A stretch of DNA of 64,000 bases from Candidatus Butyricimonas faecavium (GTDB taxonomy: Bacteria > Bacteroidota > Bacteroidia > Bacteroidales > Marinifilaceae), in assembly GCA_944321125.1 (NCBI GenBank), contig CALUKD010000012.1, positions 36,174-100,173 of the forward strand, written 5' to 3'. This document shows positions 24,854 through 32,671 of the stretch, one piece after another. The notes under the pieces were generated by a model. It searched no databases. It was not told the origin of the DNA and worked only from the letters and a program-made list of their open reading frames with translations. The translations under genes were made by a program, and so were the position numbers. Every line of letters begins with the position of its first letter. The stretch's first letter is position 1.

Positions 24854-26505
24854 TGCTATTACTGAGGACAACCGGATTGGAGAATGTCGTTCCTATTGTC
24901 AGGGATAATTTGGAATTGATAGCTTTGTATCGTCAAATAAAGAGCAATCTGGGAAGAAATGAAGAATATCGTATTTTTGCGGAACCCAGTATTGACCGAT
25001 TTAAGAAACAAATTAGTTGGTATACGGAACATGAGGAAAAGTTTTCTCCTTTGCGAGCTGTTTTTACATCTTGTTCTGCACAGGTTCAAGATGAGATAAA
25101 ATCCGATTTAAAAGAAAAAATTGATGCCATGTCGGCTCATTTTAATCCGGATAACGGGGTGAAGAATCCTGATTACGTGGCATTTTATCAATTACTGTTA
25201 CAATGTATTGAGATCCCCTCGCTGGAAGATTGCGTGTACATGAGTCGATTGGCGGATGGTACATTACATTTTGTGTTAACTGAATGGGGGTTCCTGAGTA
25301 ACACGTCAAATGCAGAAATGGGGATTATCCAAAAAATAAGGCCGTTAAAAAATGTAGTGATCGATTGTGTGTATACGGATGGAACTCCGGCTGGTCAGGT
25401 TTTGTTGCATTTCAAGCAAGGAGAACGTACTTGGAAAGCTATGACCGACAGGAGCGGAAAATGTGATTTTTCTTTGCCTATCGGAACTTCTTTCGAAGCT
25501 TATGACGTGAGGGAAGAAGGGAAACAACGTTTTTTGAAGGGGTTCAACGTGTTAGATCATGCGAAATACCAGTTGGTCTTGGAAGCAGAGGATAAACCAA
25601 TGCCACCCCCGGTTCCCCCAGTACCTCCAAAACAAGGACCCCCGCCGGTACCCCCGTTGGGTGTGAAACGACCATCAGAGGTCCCGCTTCCGCATAATCG
25701 GAAGACAGTACATGTAATTAATCATTTGAACGAGGTACTGACAGGAGTTCCTGTGCGCGTTTGGGGAGAGGGTATTCATCTCCAGACGGTAACGGATGAG
25801 AATGGGAATTTTTATTTACATGACATCTGGGGAACTAAAAAAGTGAAAATGAAAATAGGTAATGTTCCCGGAAAATTAAAGATTGTGCCGGAAGCAGACT
25901 ATTATCAAATGACGGTTTATCCCAAGAAAAATAGACCTTGGTGGCTTTGGTTGTTAGGTATATTGTTATTACTCCTGTTATTATGGTTGTTACGGGATTG
26001 CAGTTGTTCGTGTCAACGACCGGCAAATATCCCTGTTTTACCGGATACTACTATCACGCAACAGGAGACGGTTCCGTCTCCATTGGATTCATTGGCAGAA
26101 TCTCCTAGGGATACCGTGTTGCGAGGTGAAAGAGGTTCTTTGAGAATAAATTTACAGTGGGGCACCACGGATGATTTGGATTTGCTTGTGATTAATCCCT
26201 GTTCGGATACGATCTATTACAAACGTAAATGGCAGGTTTGTGGCGGTTGTACAGGAACTTTGGATGTAGATGCAAATGCAAAATTGGAAATGGCTATTGC
26301 GAATCCCCAGGAAAATATATTCTTTGACGAGGTACCCCGAGGGGAAATTCAAGTGGGGGTACAGATGTATAATAAACGGGTATCAAATACTTGTTCGTTT
26401 AGAATAACGATTCAAGCTCATAATTTTGAACAGGTGATAGATACTGTACTTGTTTTTGATAGATTAAGGAAAAATATGATTATTTTTACCAAGAAATTTG
26501 ATTGA
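24853..26505 (+). CDS. Single-pass membrane protein with SrfA-like N-domain and DUF2135-like C-domain
   Basis: The start at 24853 (ATG overlapping the TGA of the subtilase gene) is preferred over the TTG at 24850. The 550-residue protein has an N-terminal domain sharing short motifs with the upstream subtilase (AEPS, then LTEWGFLSN versus LVLWGFVSD), a region like an invasin/carboxypeptidase-type beta domain, a proline-rich linker (MPPPVPPVPPKQGPPP), a second beta domain (VPVRVWGEG, DENGNFYLHDI), one membrane segment (about 362-383) and a C-terminal beta domain with TTDDLDLLVINP and LDVDAN, typical of DUF2135/YfaP-like folds. Translational coupling to the protease gene suggests they act together. 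Function unknown. Confidence 0.75.
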   Translation: MLLLRTTGLENVVPIVRDNLELIALYRQIKSNLGRNEEYRIFAEPSIDRFKKQISWYTEHEEKFSPLRAVFTSCSAQVQDEIKSDLKEKIDAMSAHFNPDNGVKNPDYVAFYQLLLQCIEIPSLEDCVYMSRLADGTLHFVLTEWGFLSNTSNAEMGIIQKIRPLKNVVIDCVYTDGTPAGQVLLHFKQGERTWKAMTDRSGKCDFSLPIGTSFEAYDVREEGKQRFLKGFNVLDHAKYQLVLEAEDKPMPPPVPPVPPKQGPPPVPPLGVKRPSEVPLPHNRKTVHVINHLNEVLTGVPVRVWGEGIHLQTVTDENGNFYLHDIWGTKKVKMKIGNVPGKLKIVPEADYYQMTVYPKKNRPWWLWLLGILLLLLLLWLLRDCSCSCQRPANIPVLPDTTITQQETVPSPLDSLAESPRDTVLRGERGSLRINLQWGTTDDLDLLVINPCSDTIYYKRKWQVCGGCTGTLDVDANAKLEMAIANPQENIFFDEVPRGEIQVGVQMYNKRVSNTCSFRITIQAHNFEQVIDTVLVFDRLRKNMIIFTKKFD

Positions 26506-26536
26506 TGTATTGGATATAGAATAAATGTGTAGTGTT

Positions 26537-27076
26537 ATGAAATGTTCTCGATGTGGTCATGATAATGATTCTGATGCGTTATATTGCGTGGAATGTGGTT
26601 TGGTGCTGAATGGAGCCCACTCGTGCAGGGCTTGTCATAATTGGTTGAATCCGGGATATAAATATTGCATCTATTGTGGGAAGAAGCAAGGGGCTAACAC
26701 GGCAAAAATAGCTGGAATATCCGCTTTAGTTGTTGTTCTGTTGGCAGTGGCTTTTACCGTGTGGTATTTCTATCCTTTTAATACCCCAGAAGCTCCCGTT
26801 GCCAATAATGACCAAATCATCGAGCTTATTCAGAAAAATTTGGGAGAGGTGTCTGCCGGGCATGTTGATTTGGCACAACCTCCTGCCCAGTTGAACTCGG
26901 TTTTAAGTGACTTTGCCTCACCCGATTCAGTTTGCGTGGAGGATCGACATATTGGCCAGCGTTCTACTCCCAAGGAGTTTTTGAATCATTTATGGTTAAC
27001 GGGGGAAGTATACCAAGTCATTTCCGTGACAAAGAATGATGCTGAGAAAATAACCGAATTAGTGGTAACAAAATGA
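26537..27076 (+). CDS. Membrane-anchored double zinc-ribbon protein
   Basis: The start at 26537 (MKCSRCGHDN) is chosen over 26525 because zinc ribbons usually begin at the N-terminus. Two ribbons follow: CSRCG with YCVECG, and CRACH with YCIYCG. Next comes one membrane segment (about 60-80, ISALVVVLLAVAFTVWYF) and about 95 residues of exported sequence that includes FASPDSVCVEDRHIG. The topology is N-in. It complements the soluble zinc-ribbon protein at the other end of the SrfB-like block, suggesting zinc-ribbon contacts on the inner face of the membrane. Specific function unknown. Confidence 0.75.
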   Translation: MKCSRCGHDNDSDALYCVECGLVLNGAHSCRACHNWLNPGYKYCIYCGKKQGANTAKIAGISALVVVLLAVAFTVWYFYPFNTPEAPVANNDQIIELIQKNLGEVSAGHVDLAQPPAQLNSVLSDFASPDSVCVEDRHIGQRSTPKEFLNHLWLTGEVYQVISVTKNDAEKITELVVTK

Positions 27077-27083
27077 TATAGCG

Positions 27084-27674
27084 ATGATAAAGAGTGTTTT
27101 ACTATTTATGTGCGTCTGTACGCTGACAGTTTTGAATACTTCTGCCCAGACTTTTAGGAATAAGTTATTCCCGTCGAACGAGATTAGTGGCGAAGAATTT
27201 AAAAAACAGGCAATAAACAAGATACAGTCATTACAGAATTATCTGGAAGTCCTAGTGAAGAACGATCAGAATACTTCTAAAACAGCTAAGAATGCGGCAG
27301 TCGAAAATGCCGTACGTCTATTTTCAGATGAAAACCGTATAGTAGAGGTAAATTCAACATCACGACCCAAGCCTCGGAAACTAAAGGTTCGTCAGTATTT
27401 GGTGAGAATTGCCTTTTTGTCCGAGAAGGTCTATGATAAAGTGACGATTCGTTTTTATGATGTCTTTTTCATTTCCAATTTCAAGAAACGTCCAGATGGG
27501 AAATATGAGGCTGTTGTTTCTATGAGCCAGAAGTTTACAGGAGAAGGAGATCGTCCTTATTCAGATGTCGTGCAAAAGAACATACAGATTATACTTGTTC
27601 CTATTCAAAAACCGGAAGGCACTTATTATGAGGTGAAGTTGGGAGATATATCGATCACGGACAATAATATATAA
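27084..27674 (+). CDS. Small exported protein, possibly related to the Sel1 N-terminal domain
   Basis: The 196-residue protein has a signal peptide (MIKSVLLFMCVCTLTVLNTS to AQ) and lies 7 bp after the zinc-ribbon gene. The mature part contains a helical stretch, then a strand-rich region (VRQYLVRIAFL, KVTIRFYDVFFI, GKYEAVVSMSQKF, YYEVKLGDISI). The order of strands parallels the non-repeat domain of the two Sel1 proteins (LPRVTFNM, NGEFKLPVKVGITF, NFAVSSMDLL), so a shared domain is possible, but identity is too low to settle by eye. Expected to be periplasmic. Confidence 0.65.
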   Translation: MIKSVLLFMCVCTLTVLNTSAQTFRNKLFPSNEISGEEFKKQAINKIQSLQNYLEVLVKNDQNTSKTAKNAAVENAVRLFSDENRIVEVNSTSRPKPRKLKVRQYLVRIAFLSEKVYDKVTIRFYDVFFISNFKKRPDGKYEAVVSMSQKFTGEGDRPYSDVVQKNIQIILVPIQKPEGTYYEVKLGDISITDNNI

Positions 27675-27678
27675 TACC

Positions 27679-28557
27679 TTGAAAATACTGAATTTATATA
27701 AATACATTATTCTCGTTATTTGTAGTTTGCAGAGCGTTACTCTGGCGGCTCAAGGTCTTGACGGTGATAGGGCGATAAATAACGTGTTGACGATGCGCGT
27801 TAAAATGTTGGACGAGTTTTTCCAGCGTTTTAATGGGAAATACACTGTACATGCGTTTCAGCAGGAGAATCTAGATTCTGCTTTGTTAGAAAAAATGGCT
27901 ACGGTAATGAAGGATCGGGAAATGATGATTCAATTTCTGGTAAATCAACAAAACGAGAAATTGGTGGAAAGTCCTGTTGTAAAGGAATTCGTGAAACAGG
28001 TTGTGAAGGATTCCACCCGGTTGTCTTTTTATGATCCGGATTGGTACGCCGTGATTGCCTGCAAAATTAAGATAAAAGGGAAGGAAGAATGCGTGAATTT
28101 GACATTAAAAGTTCAGCAGGGTGCACAGGGCGATAGTAGATGGGTTATCGTTGGGTGTAGTCCTTTTGACGAGAAGGCTTTCACCCCGAAAGTAGATTCT
28201 CTTTTCTTTATCGGTCCGGCTAATAATGAATTGAACTTCATGGAACTTTCAAGTAATATGGTAGCAGACACTTCGTTGGTGACCTATTGGGCAAAGGGGA
28301 TTCAGCCGGATTACCTGACTCTTTTTTCTTGGTTGACGTATAGCGGGATGGCAGAACTGCAAAAAATTGAATCTATAAAGTATTACTGTTTACAGGTGAA
28401 AAATTATATGTTCACTATCGAGTTTTTCAACCGAGCCGAGTATAATTCTGGTTGGCTGATCTCTTCCGTGCAGAAAATAAATAATGAGCAAAAGGTCACC
28501 TTCCGAAAGGAGGTTCTTTTCGTGAAAGAAGAAGTTCTTCAATGGAAATTGTTTTAA
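27679..28557 (+). CDS. Exported protein of unknown function, last gene of the Srf-like cluster
   Basis: The 292-residue frame starts with TTG at 27679, 4 bp after the previous stop; no nearby in-frame ATG would keep the signal peptide (KYIILVICSLQSVTLAAQG). The mature protein has helical sequence (MRVKMLDEFFQRFNGKY) followed by strand-rich segments (WYAVIACKIKIKGKEECVNL, split across several strands). It resembles no family I can name. It ends the uninterrupted rightward series; a weak AGATAAT/ATTATCT hairpin follows at 28558-28576 and then the gyrB promoter. Confidence 0.65.
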   Translation: MKILNLYKYIILVICSLQSVTLAAQGLDGDRAINNVLTMRVKMLDEFFQRFNGKYTVHAFQQENLDSALLEKMATVMKDREMMIQFLVNQQNEKLVESPVVKEFVKQVVKDSTRLSFYDPDWYAVIACKIKIKGKEECVNLTLKVQQGAQGDSRWVIVGCSPFDEKAFTPKVDSLFFIGPANNELNFMELSSNMVADTSLVTYWAKGIQPDYLTLFSWLTYSGMAELQKIESIKYYCLQVKNYMFTIEFFNRAEYNSGWLISSVQKINNEQKVTFRKEVLFVKEEVLQWKLF

Positions 28558-28583
28558 AGATAATCTTGCATTATCTCGTATGA

Positions 28584-28618
28584 TTTCGTCAAAGTTACAT
28601 GAATTTTTCGTATATTTG
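28584..28618 (+). promoter_or_regulatory. Predicted gyrB promoter
   Basis: TATATTTG (28611-28618) matches the TAnnTTTG -7 consensus exactly. A TTTCG at 28584-28588 is a weak -33 candidate at 22 bp. It lies about 90 bp before the gyrB start and separates gyrB from the Srf-like cluster. Confidence 0.6.
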
Positions 28619-28705
28619 TATGTTTTGTGCTGAAATGCAATTCTGACTGTGAATGAGTGATTTAGCGACTATAAAAAATAAGAAAAAAACAATTAAATAT
28701 ATCAT

Positions 28706-30688
28706 ATGAGTGAAGAATTAGAGCAGAACATGCGTGAAGAAATAGAGCAAACGAATAACGAGTATTCGGCTGATAGTATTCAAGTGTTGGAGGGGTTGGA
28801 AGCCGTTCGTATGCGTCCATCTATGTATATTGGAGATGTTAACACGAAAGGATTGCATCATTTGGTGTACGAGGTTGTCGATAACTCGATTGACGAGGCG
28901 TTGGCTGGTTATTGTAAAAATATTGATGTGACAATTAATGAGGATAACTCGATCAGTGTAACTGATGATGGTCGTGGAATCCCGACAGGAATGAATCAAA
29001 AGGAGAATCGCTCGGCATTGGAAGTCGTGATGACGGTGTTACATGCCGGTGGTAAATTTGATAAAGGTTCTTACAAAGTTTCCGGAGGACTTCACGGGGT
29101 CGGTGTATCCTGTGTGAATGCACTTTCCACGAAGTTAGTTGCTACTATTTATCGTGAAGGTAAGATTTGGCGTCAAGAATATAGTAAAGGATTTCCGGTA
29201 GCAGATGTACAAGTGGTCGGAGAAACGGATCGGACAGGTACGACAATTTATTTTAAGCCAGATGATTCTATATTTTATGTAACAGAATATAAATATGATA
29301 TTTTAGCTGCCCGTTTACGGGAACTGGCTTATTTGAATCGAGGTATTCGCTTGTCGTTAACAGATAGACGGACAATTGATCCGGATACGAACGAGTTCAA
29401 ATCTGAGATTTTCTATTCGGAAAAAGGGTTAAGTGAATTCGTGGAATATTTGGATGAAACCCGGGAAAAATTGATAGACGAAACCATTCATATCACGACC
29501 GAGAAGAATGGTATTCCGATAGAGGTGGCCATGCATTATAACACGGAGTTCAAGGAAAATGTTTACTCTTACGTGAATAATATCAACACGATCGAAGGGG
29601 GAACACATCTTGCCGGATTCCGTCGGGGTGTGATGCAAACATTGAAGACGTATGCCGATAATTCTGGGGTATTAAGTAAGTTGAAATTTGATATTAGCGG
29701 GGAAGATTTCCGTGAAGGTTTAACTGCTATTATTTCCGTGAAAGTAGCAGAACCTCAGTTTGAAGGACAGACCAAAACTAAGTTAGGCAATACAGAGGTA
29801 GGGTCTGCTGTGGCTCAAGCTGTGAGCGTTGCATTAGCCAACTACTTGGAAGAGCATCCGAAAGATGCCCGTGCTATTGTGGATAAAGTGATTCTTGCCG
29901 CACAGGCTCGTCATGCGGCCCGTAAAGCCCGTGAACTTGTGCAACGTAAAACGGTGCTTTCCGGTTCCGGTTTACCCGGTAAATTAGCAGACTGTTCGGA
30001 TAATAACCCGGAGAACTGCGAGATATTTTTAGTCGAGGGAGATTCAGCAGGGGGTACGGCTAAACAAGGCCGAGACCGTAAATTCCAAGCAATTCTTCCT
30101 TTGAGAGGTAAAATCCTGAACGTGGAAAAAGCATTGGCTCACCGGGTGTGGGAGAGCGAGGAGATCAAAATGATTTTTCAAGCTTTAGGGATTACGATCG
30201 GTACGGCAGAAGACAGTAAAGCGGTTAATTTGGAAAAAATACGTTATCACAAAATTGTGATAATGGCCGATGCCGATGTCGATGGAGCGCACATTGCCAC
30301 GTTGATTATGACGTTATTCTTCCGTTATATGAGATCGGTGATTGAAAACGGCTACCTGTATATAGCTACTCCGCCTCTTTACTCAGTGAAGAAAGGAAAG
30401 GAACAACGCTATTGTTGGACGGAAGAACAACGCTTGCAATTGATCCAAGAAATGGGTGCGGGTAAGGAGAGCAGTTTACATATACAACGTTATAAAGGTC
30501 TTGGTGAAATGACAGCAGAACAGTTGTGGGACACGACCATGTCTCCCGATGGTAGAACGTTGCGTCAGGTGACGATAGAGAACGCTGCCGAGGCAGACCG
30601 TATTTTCTCCATGCTTATGGGTGACGATGTTCCACCTCGTAGACAATTTATTGAACAGAACGCTACATATGCCAATATTGATGCTTAA
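28706..30688 (+). CDS. gyrB: DNA gyrase subunit B
   Basis: ATPase subunit of the type IIA topoisomerase that introduces negative supercoils. The 660-residue length is normal for Bacteroidota. The GHKL ATPase motifs are present: EVVDNSIDEALAG, DDGRGIP and LHGVGVSCVNAL. The Toprim domain shows EGDSAGGTAKQGRD near residue 447 and DADVDGAHI near 521, which bind the catalytic metal ions. The C-terminal part has QRYKGLGEM, typical of GyrB. It has its own promoter and is followed by a long hairpin. Nearby srf-like genes are co-directional but appear separately transcribed. Confidence 0.98.
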   Translation: MSEELEQNMREEIEQTNNEYSADSIQVLEGLEAVRMRPSMYIGDVNTKGLHHLVYEVVDNSIDEALAGYCKNIDVTINEDNSISVTDDGRGIPTGMNQKENRSALEVVMTVLHAGGKFDKGSYKVSGGLHGVGVSCVNALSTKLVATIYREGKIWRQEYSKGFPVADVQVVGETDRTGTTIYFKPDDSIFYVTEYKYDILAARLRELAYLNRGIRLSLTDRRTIDPDTNEFKSEIFYSEKGLSEFVEYLDETREKLIDETIHITTEKNGIPIEVAMHYNTEFKENVYSYVNNINTIEGGTHLAGFRRGVMQTLKTYADNSGVLSKLKFDISGEDFREGLTAIISVKVAEPQFEGQTKTKLGNTEVGSAVAQAVSVALANYLEEHPKDARAIVDKVILAAQARHAARKARELVQRKTVLSGSGLPGKLADCSDNNPENCEIFLVEGDSAGGTAKQGRDRKFQAILPLRGKILNVEKALAHRVWESEEIKMIFQALGITIGTAEDSKAVNLEKIRYHKIVIMADADVDGAHIATLIMTLFFRYMRSVIENGYLYIATPPLYSVKKGKEQRYCWTEEQRLQLIQEMGAGKESSLHIQRYKGLGEMTAEQLWDTTMSPDGRTLRQVTIENAAEADRIFSMLMGDDVPPRRQFIEQNATYANIDA

Positions 30689-30702
30689 GTATTAATATGT
30701 TT

Positions 30703-30758
30703 ACAAGTTGCAGGTTAATAGGGTGCAGGTTTATACTATTAATCTGTAACTTGTTTTA
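30703..30758 (+). terminator. Long hairpin after gyrB, probable terminator
   Basis: A 19-bp stem (30703-30721 with 30736-30754, two wobble pairs) is followed by a short T-run. The arms contain ACAAGTTGCAGG and its near complement, a motif family that recurs in other intergenic regions of this window. Confidence 0.6.
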
Positions 30759-30787
30759 TGAAATGAAGAACTTGCAACTTGTAATTT

Positions 30788-31351
30788 ATGAAAATTTGTG
30801 TGTTTTGTGCATCATCGGAGAATGTTGATGATGTGTATTTTGAGGCTGCAGCTGATTTGGGGAAAGAGTTTGTGAAGGAGGGGTGGGAGTTACTATATGG
30901 TGGAACGAATTGCGGGTTAATGCGTGAAGTTTCAGATGCAGTAAAAAATAAAGGGGGAAAGGTTACGGGGATTATTCCGCAATGCATTGTGGATCGGGGT
31001 GTTTCTGCGGAAGGTATTTCCGAATTAATTGTGACTCCCGATATGAAAGAACGAAAGAGTATGATGCGTGAAAAAGCAGATGCTTTTATCGCTTTACCCG
31101 GGGGATGGGGAACGCTGGAAGAGGTCACGGAAGTGATTACCTTGAAACAGCTTGGAATACATAATAAACCAGTTATTTTTCTTAATACGAATGATTTTTA
31201 CGAGTACTTTTTCCTTTTTATCAGTAACATCCGTAAAGAAGGATTTGTGTCGAGAGCATACGACGGACTGTATACTGTCGTGAATACAGTGGAAGAAGTA
31301 GTGGAATACATCAAGAATTATCAGGCTAAAGATTTTTCAAGTAAATATTAA
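30788..31351 (+). CDS. LOG-family protein (nucleoside 5'-monophosphate phosphoribohydrolase-like)
   Basis: The 187-residue Rossmann-fold protein carries the family signature PGGWGTLEE (about 104-112), together with YGGTNCGLMREV and RKSMMREKADAFIALPGG (in two halves: RKSMMREKAD and AFIALPGG). LOG proteins cleave nucleoside monophosphates such as cytokinin riboside phosphates or AMP into base and ribose phosphate; the bacterial substrate in vivo is often unknown. No signal peptide. It is transcribed rightward after gyrB, separated by a hairpin. A palindromic A7/T7 stem lies at its stop codon (31348-31369). Confidence 0.93.
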   Translation: MKICVFCASSENVDDVYFEAAADLGKEFVKEGWELLYGGTNCGLMREVSDAVKNKGGKVTGIIPQCIVDRGVSAEGISELIVTPDMKERKSMMREKADAFIALPGGWGTLEEVTEVITLKQLGIHNKPVIFLNTNDFYEYFFLFISNIRKEGFVSRAYDGLYTVVNTVEEVVEYIKNYQAKDFSSKY

Positions 31352-31458
31352 AAAAACTTGTTTTTTTAATATTTATATTCTATATTTACAAAGCTAATAT
31401 AGCGTATGAGTTGACTATTGTAGTGATACAAAAGTTTGGTTAGTTTAGTTTAGAATGT

Positions 31459-31486
31459 AAAGGGTGGCTTTGTCACCCTTTATTTG
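31459..31486 (+). terminator. Hairpin terminator downstream of the LOG-family gene
   Basis: AAAGGGTG and CACCCTTT form a perfect 8-bp stem with a GCTTTGT loop, followed by ATTTGTT on the plus strand. It lies about 110 bp after the LOG gene stop and could end that transcript or a small RNA. Confidence 0.65.
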
Positions 31487-31568
31487 TTGGGATAAAATGG
31501 CTTAATAGACGCTTTCAAGAATACAAAAAGCCCAAAGACAAAAGAGTGGAAAATATCTCAGGAAAATT

Positions 31569-31590
31569 AGGAGTCCGGTGACGAACTCCT
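31569..31590 (-). terminator. Terminator after nusB
   Basis: A 9-bp stem with one wobble pair and a 4-base loop (31569-31577 with 31582-31590), followed by AATTTTCC on the minus strand, 13 bp after the nusB stop. Confidence 0.65.
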
Positions 31591-31603
31591 CTTGTTTTTA
31601 TAA

Positions 31604-32551
31604 TTATTCCATTAAACCTCGTCCGACTTTTCTGATTTCATTCTTTTCCTTCAGAAGAGCCACGGTTTTGTCGAGCACACCGTTAATAAACCCGCTACTT
31701 TTCGGGGAACAATAGTTCTTGGAAATTTCGATATACTCGTCCAAGGTTACTTTCACGGGGATTGAGGGAAAGTATTTCAGTTCGCAAATTGCCGCATCCA
31801 TGATTAGCTTATCCATGTCGGAGATACGGTCGAGTTCCCAATTGGTTGTGAACTGATCCACCAATTCCAAGTTTTCCTTCATGTCGAGAATTGATTTCCG
31901 GAACAGAGTTTTCGCAAAACTCAAATCTTCTTCCTCATTATATAAGGAGATAAAGAAAACGGTGTCTTCAGAATAGCTTTCCTTCATGTTCTTCACCGTT
32001 TTGTACACGATGCTCAACACGAGTTCGAAATCGTCATTCCAAAAAATATTCTTTTCTTCCATAGCTTGGTCGAAATCTTCGTCTTCCGCAATTAATTCCG
32101 AAATCATGTCAAGCACGAGTTTCTTGTGATCCTCGTAAGTCACGCTGGGTTTGGACATATAAAGCTTGAAAAAATCCATTTCCATTAAGCGGTCATACAA
32201 CAAGGCGACCACATCTTGACACTCGTTCAAGGAAACCAGATTCGTAGAAACGTAGGTCTTGAATTTTCGGTTATTGGCAATTTGATTGATTACCGGGTTG
32301 TCAATAAAACGGGTGTTGGGGTTTAATTCTCTTTGTGATGCAAGTTTCCGATTACGGGCAGCATCTATTTTTAAAAATGCACGACGTTGGATTTCTGTGA
32401 TTAAGAGGAAAACGTGGTAGTATAAATCTGTACTTTTGGTTATACTTTTGAACAAATCTCTTTCCACTTCCGTGATTGTTACTCCCTCTTTCTTCGTGTA
32501 AGAATATAAAAGCTGTAAAACTTTAATTCTAATTAATCTTCTACTTGTCAT
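31604..32551 (-). CDS. nusB: Transcription antitermination protein NusB, long Bacteroidota form
   Basis: NusB binds boxA RNA with S10 and supports rRNA transcription antitermination. The start at 32551 (MTSRRLIRIKVLQLLYSYTK) is chosen because NusB proteins begin this way; the frame is open 46 residues further upstream but overlaps the recN promoter region. The 315-residue length exceeds the E. coli protein (about 140) and is usual in this phylum, where an N-terminal helical extension precedes the core. The C-terminal core shows WELDRISDMDKLIMDAAICEL, seen in two parts, and the INGVLDK motif. It is divergent from recN, and the two appear to share a promoter region. Confidence 0.93.
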   Translation of the reverse strand: MTSRRLIRIKVLQLLYSYTKKEGVTITEVERDLFKSITKSTDLYYHVFLLITEIQRRAFLKIDAARNRKLASQRELNPNTRFIDNPVINQIANNRKFKTYVSTNLVSLNECQDVVALLYDRLMEMDFFKLYMSKPSVTYEDHKKLVLDMISELIAEDEDFDQAMEEKNIFWNDDFELVLSIVYKTVKNMKESYSEDTVFFISLYNEEEDLSFAKTLFRKSILDMKENLELVDQFTTNWELDRISDMDKLIMDAAICELKYFPSIPVKVTLDEYIEISKNYCSPKSSGFINGVLDKTVALLKEKNEIRKVGRGLME

Positions 32552-32583
32552 TTTATAAAGAACTATATGTTTAAACCGGTGTG

Positions 32584-32643
32584 CAAAAGTACTAATTAAA
32601 TTGAAAACGGGAAATTGAAAATGGAAAATTATTAGTACTTTCG
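32584..32643. promoter_or_regulatory. Divergent nusB/recN promoter region with dyad symmetry
   Basis: Minus strand: TACTTTTG (32591-32584) is a -7 motif for nusB. Plus strand: TACTTTCG (32636-32643) with TTG at 32615-32617 suits recN. The two -7 elements lie within near-perfect inverted repeats (GCAAAAGTACTAAT and ATTAGTACTTTCGC), so the promoters mirror each other. Confidence 0.55.
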
Positions 32644-32671
32644 CATGATTTATGCAATAAAGGTTGTAGGA

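Larger units (their letters stand above)
31352..31603. other. Intergenic region with possible small RNA
   Basis: A CTTG (31357-31360) and TATATTTA (31381-31388) are 20 bp apart and resemble a plus-strand promoter with one mismatch. A perfect 8-bp stem (31459-31466 with 31474-31481) with T-rich tail lies downstream, so a transcript of roughly 90 nt is possible. The rest holds the nusB terminator (31569-31590). Confidence 0.3.

Noticed and set aside
28558..28706. gyrB as part of the Srf-like operon
   Set aside because: A consensus -7 promoter and a 148-bp gap separate them, and gyrB is a housekeeping gene; adjacency is probably coincidental.
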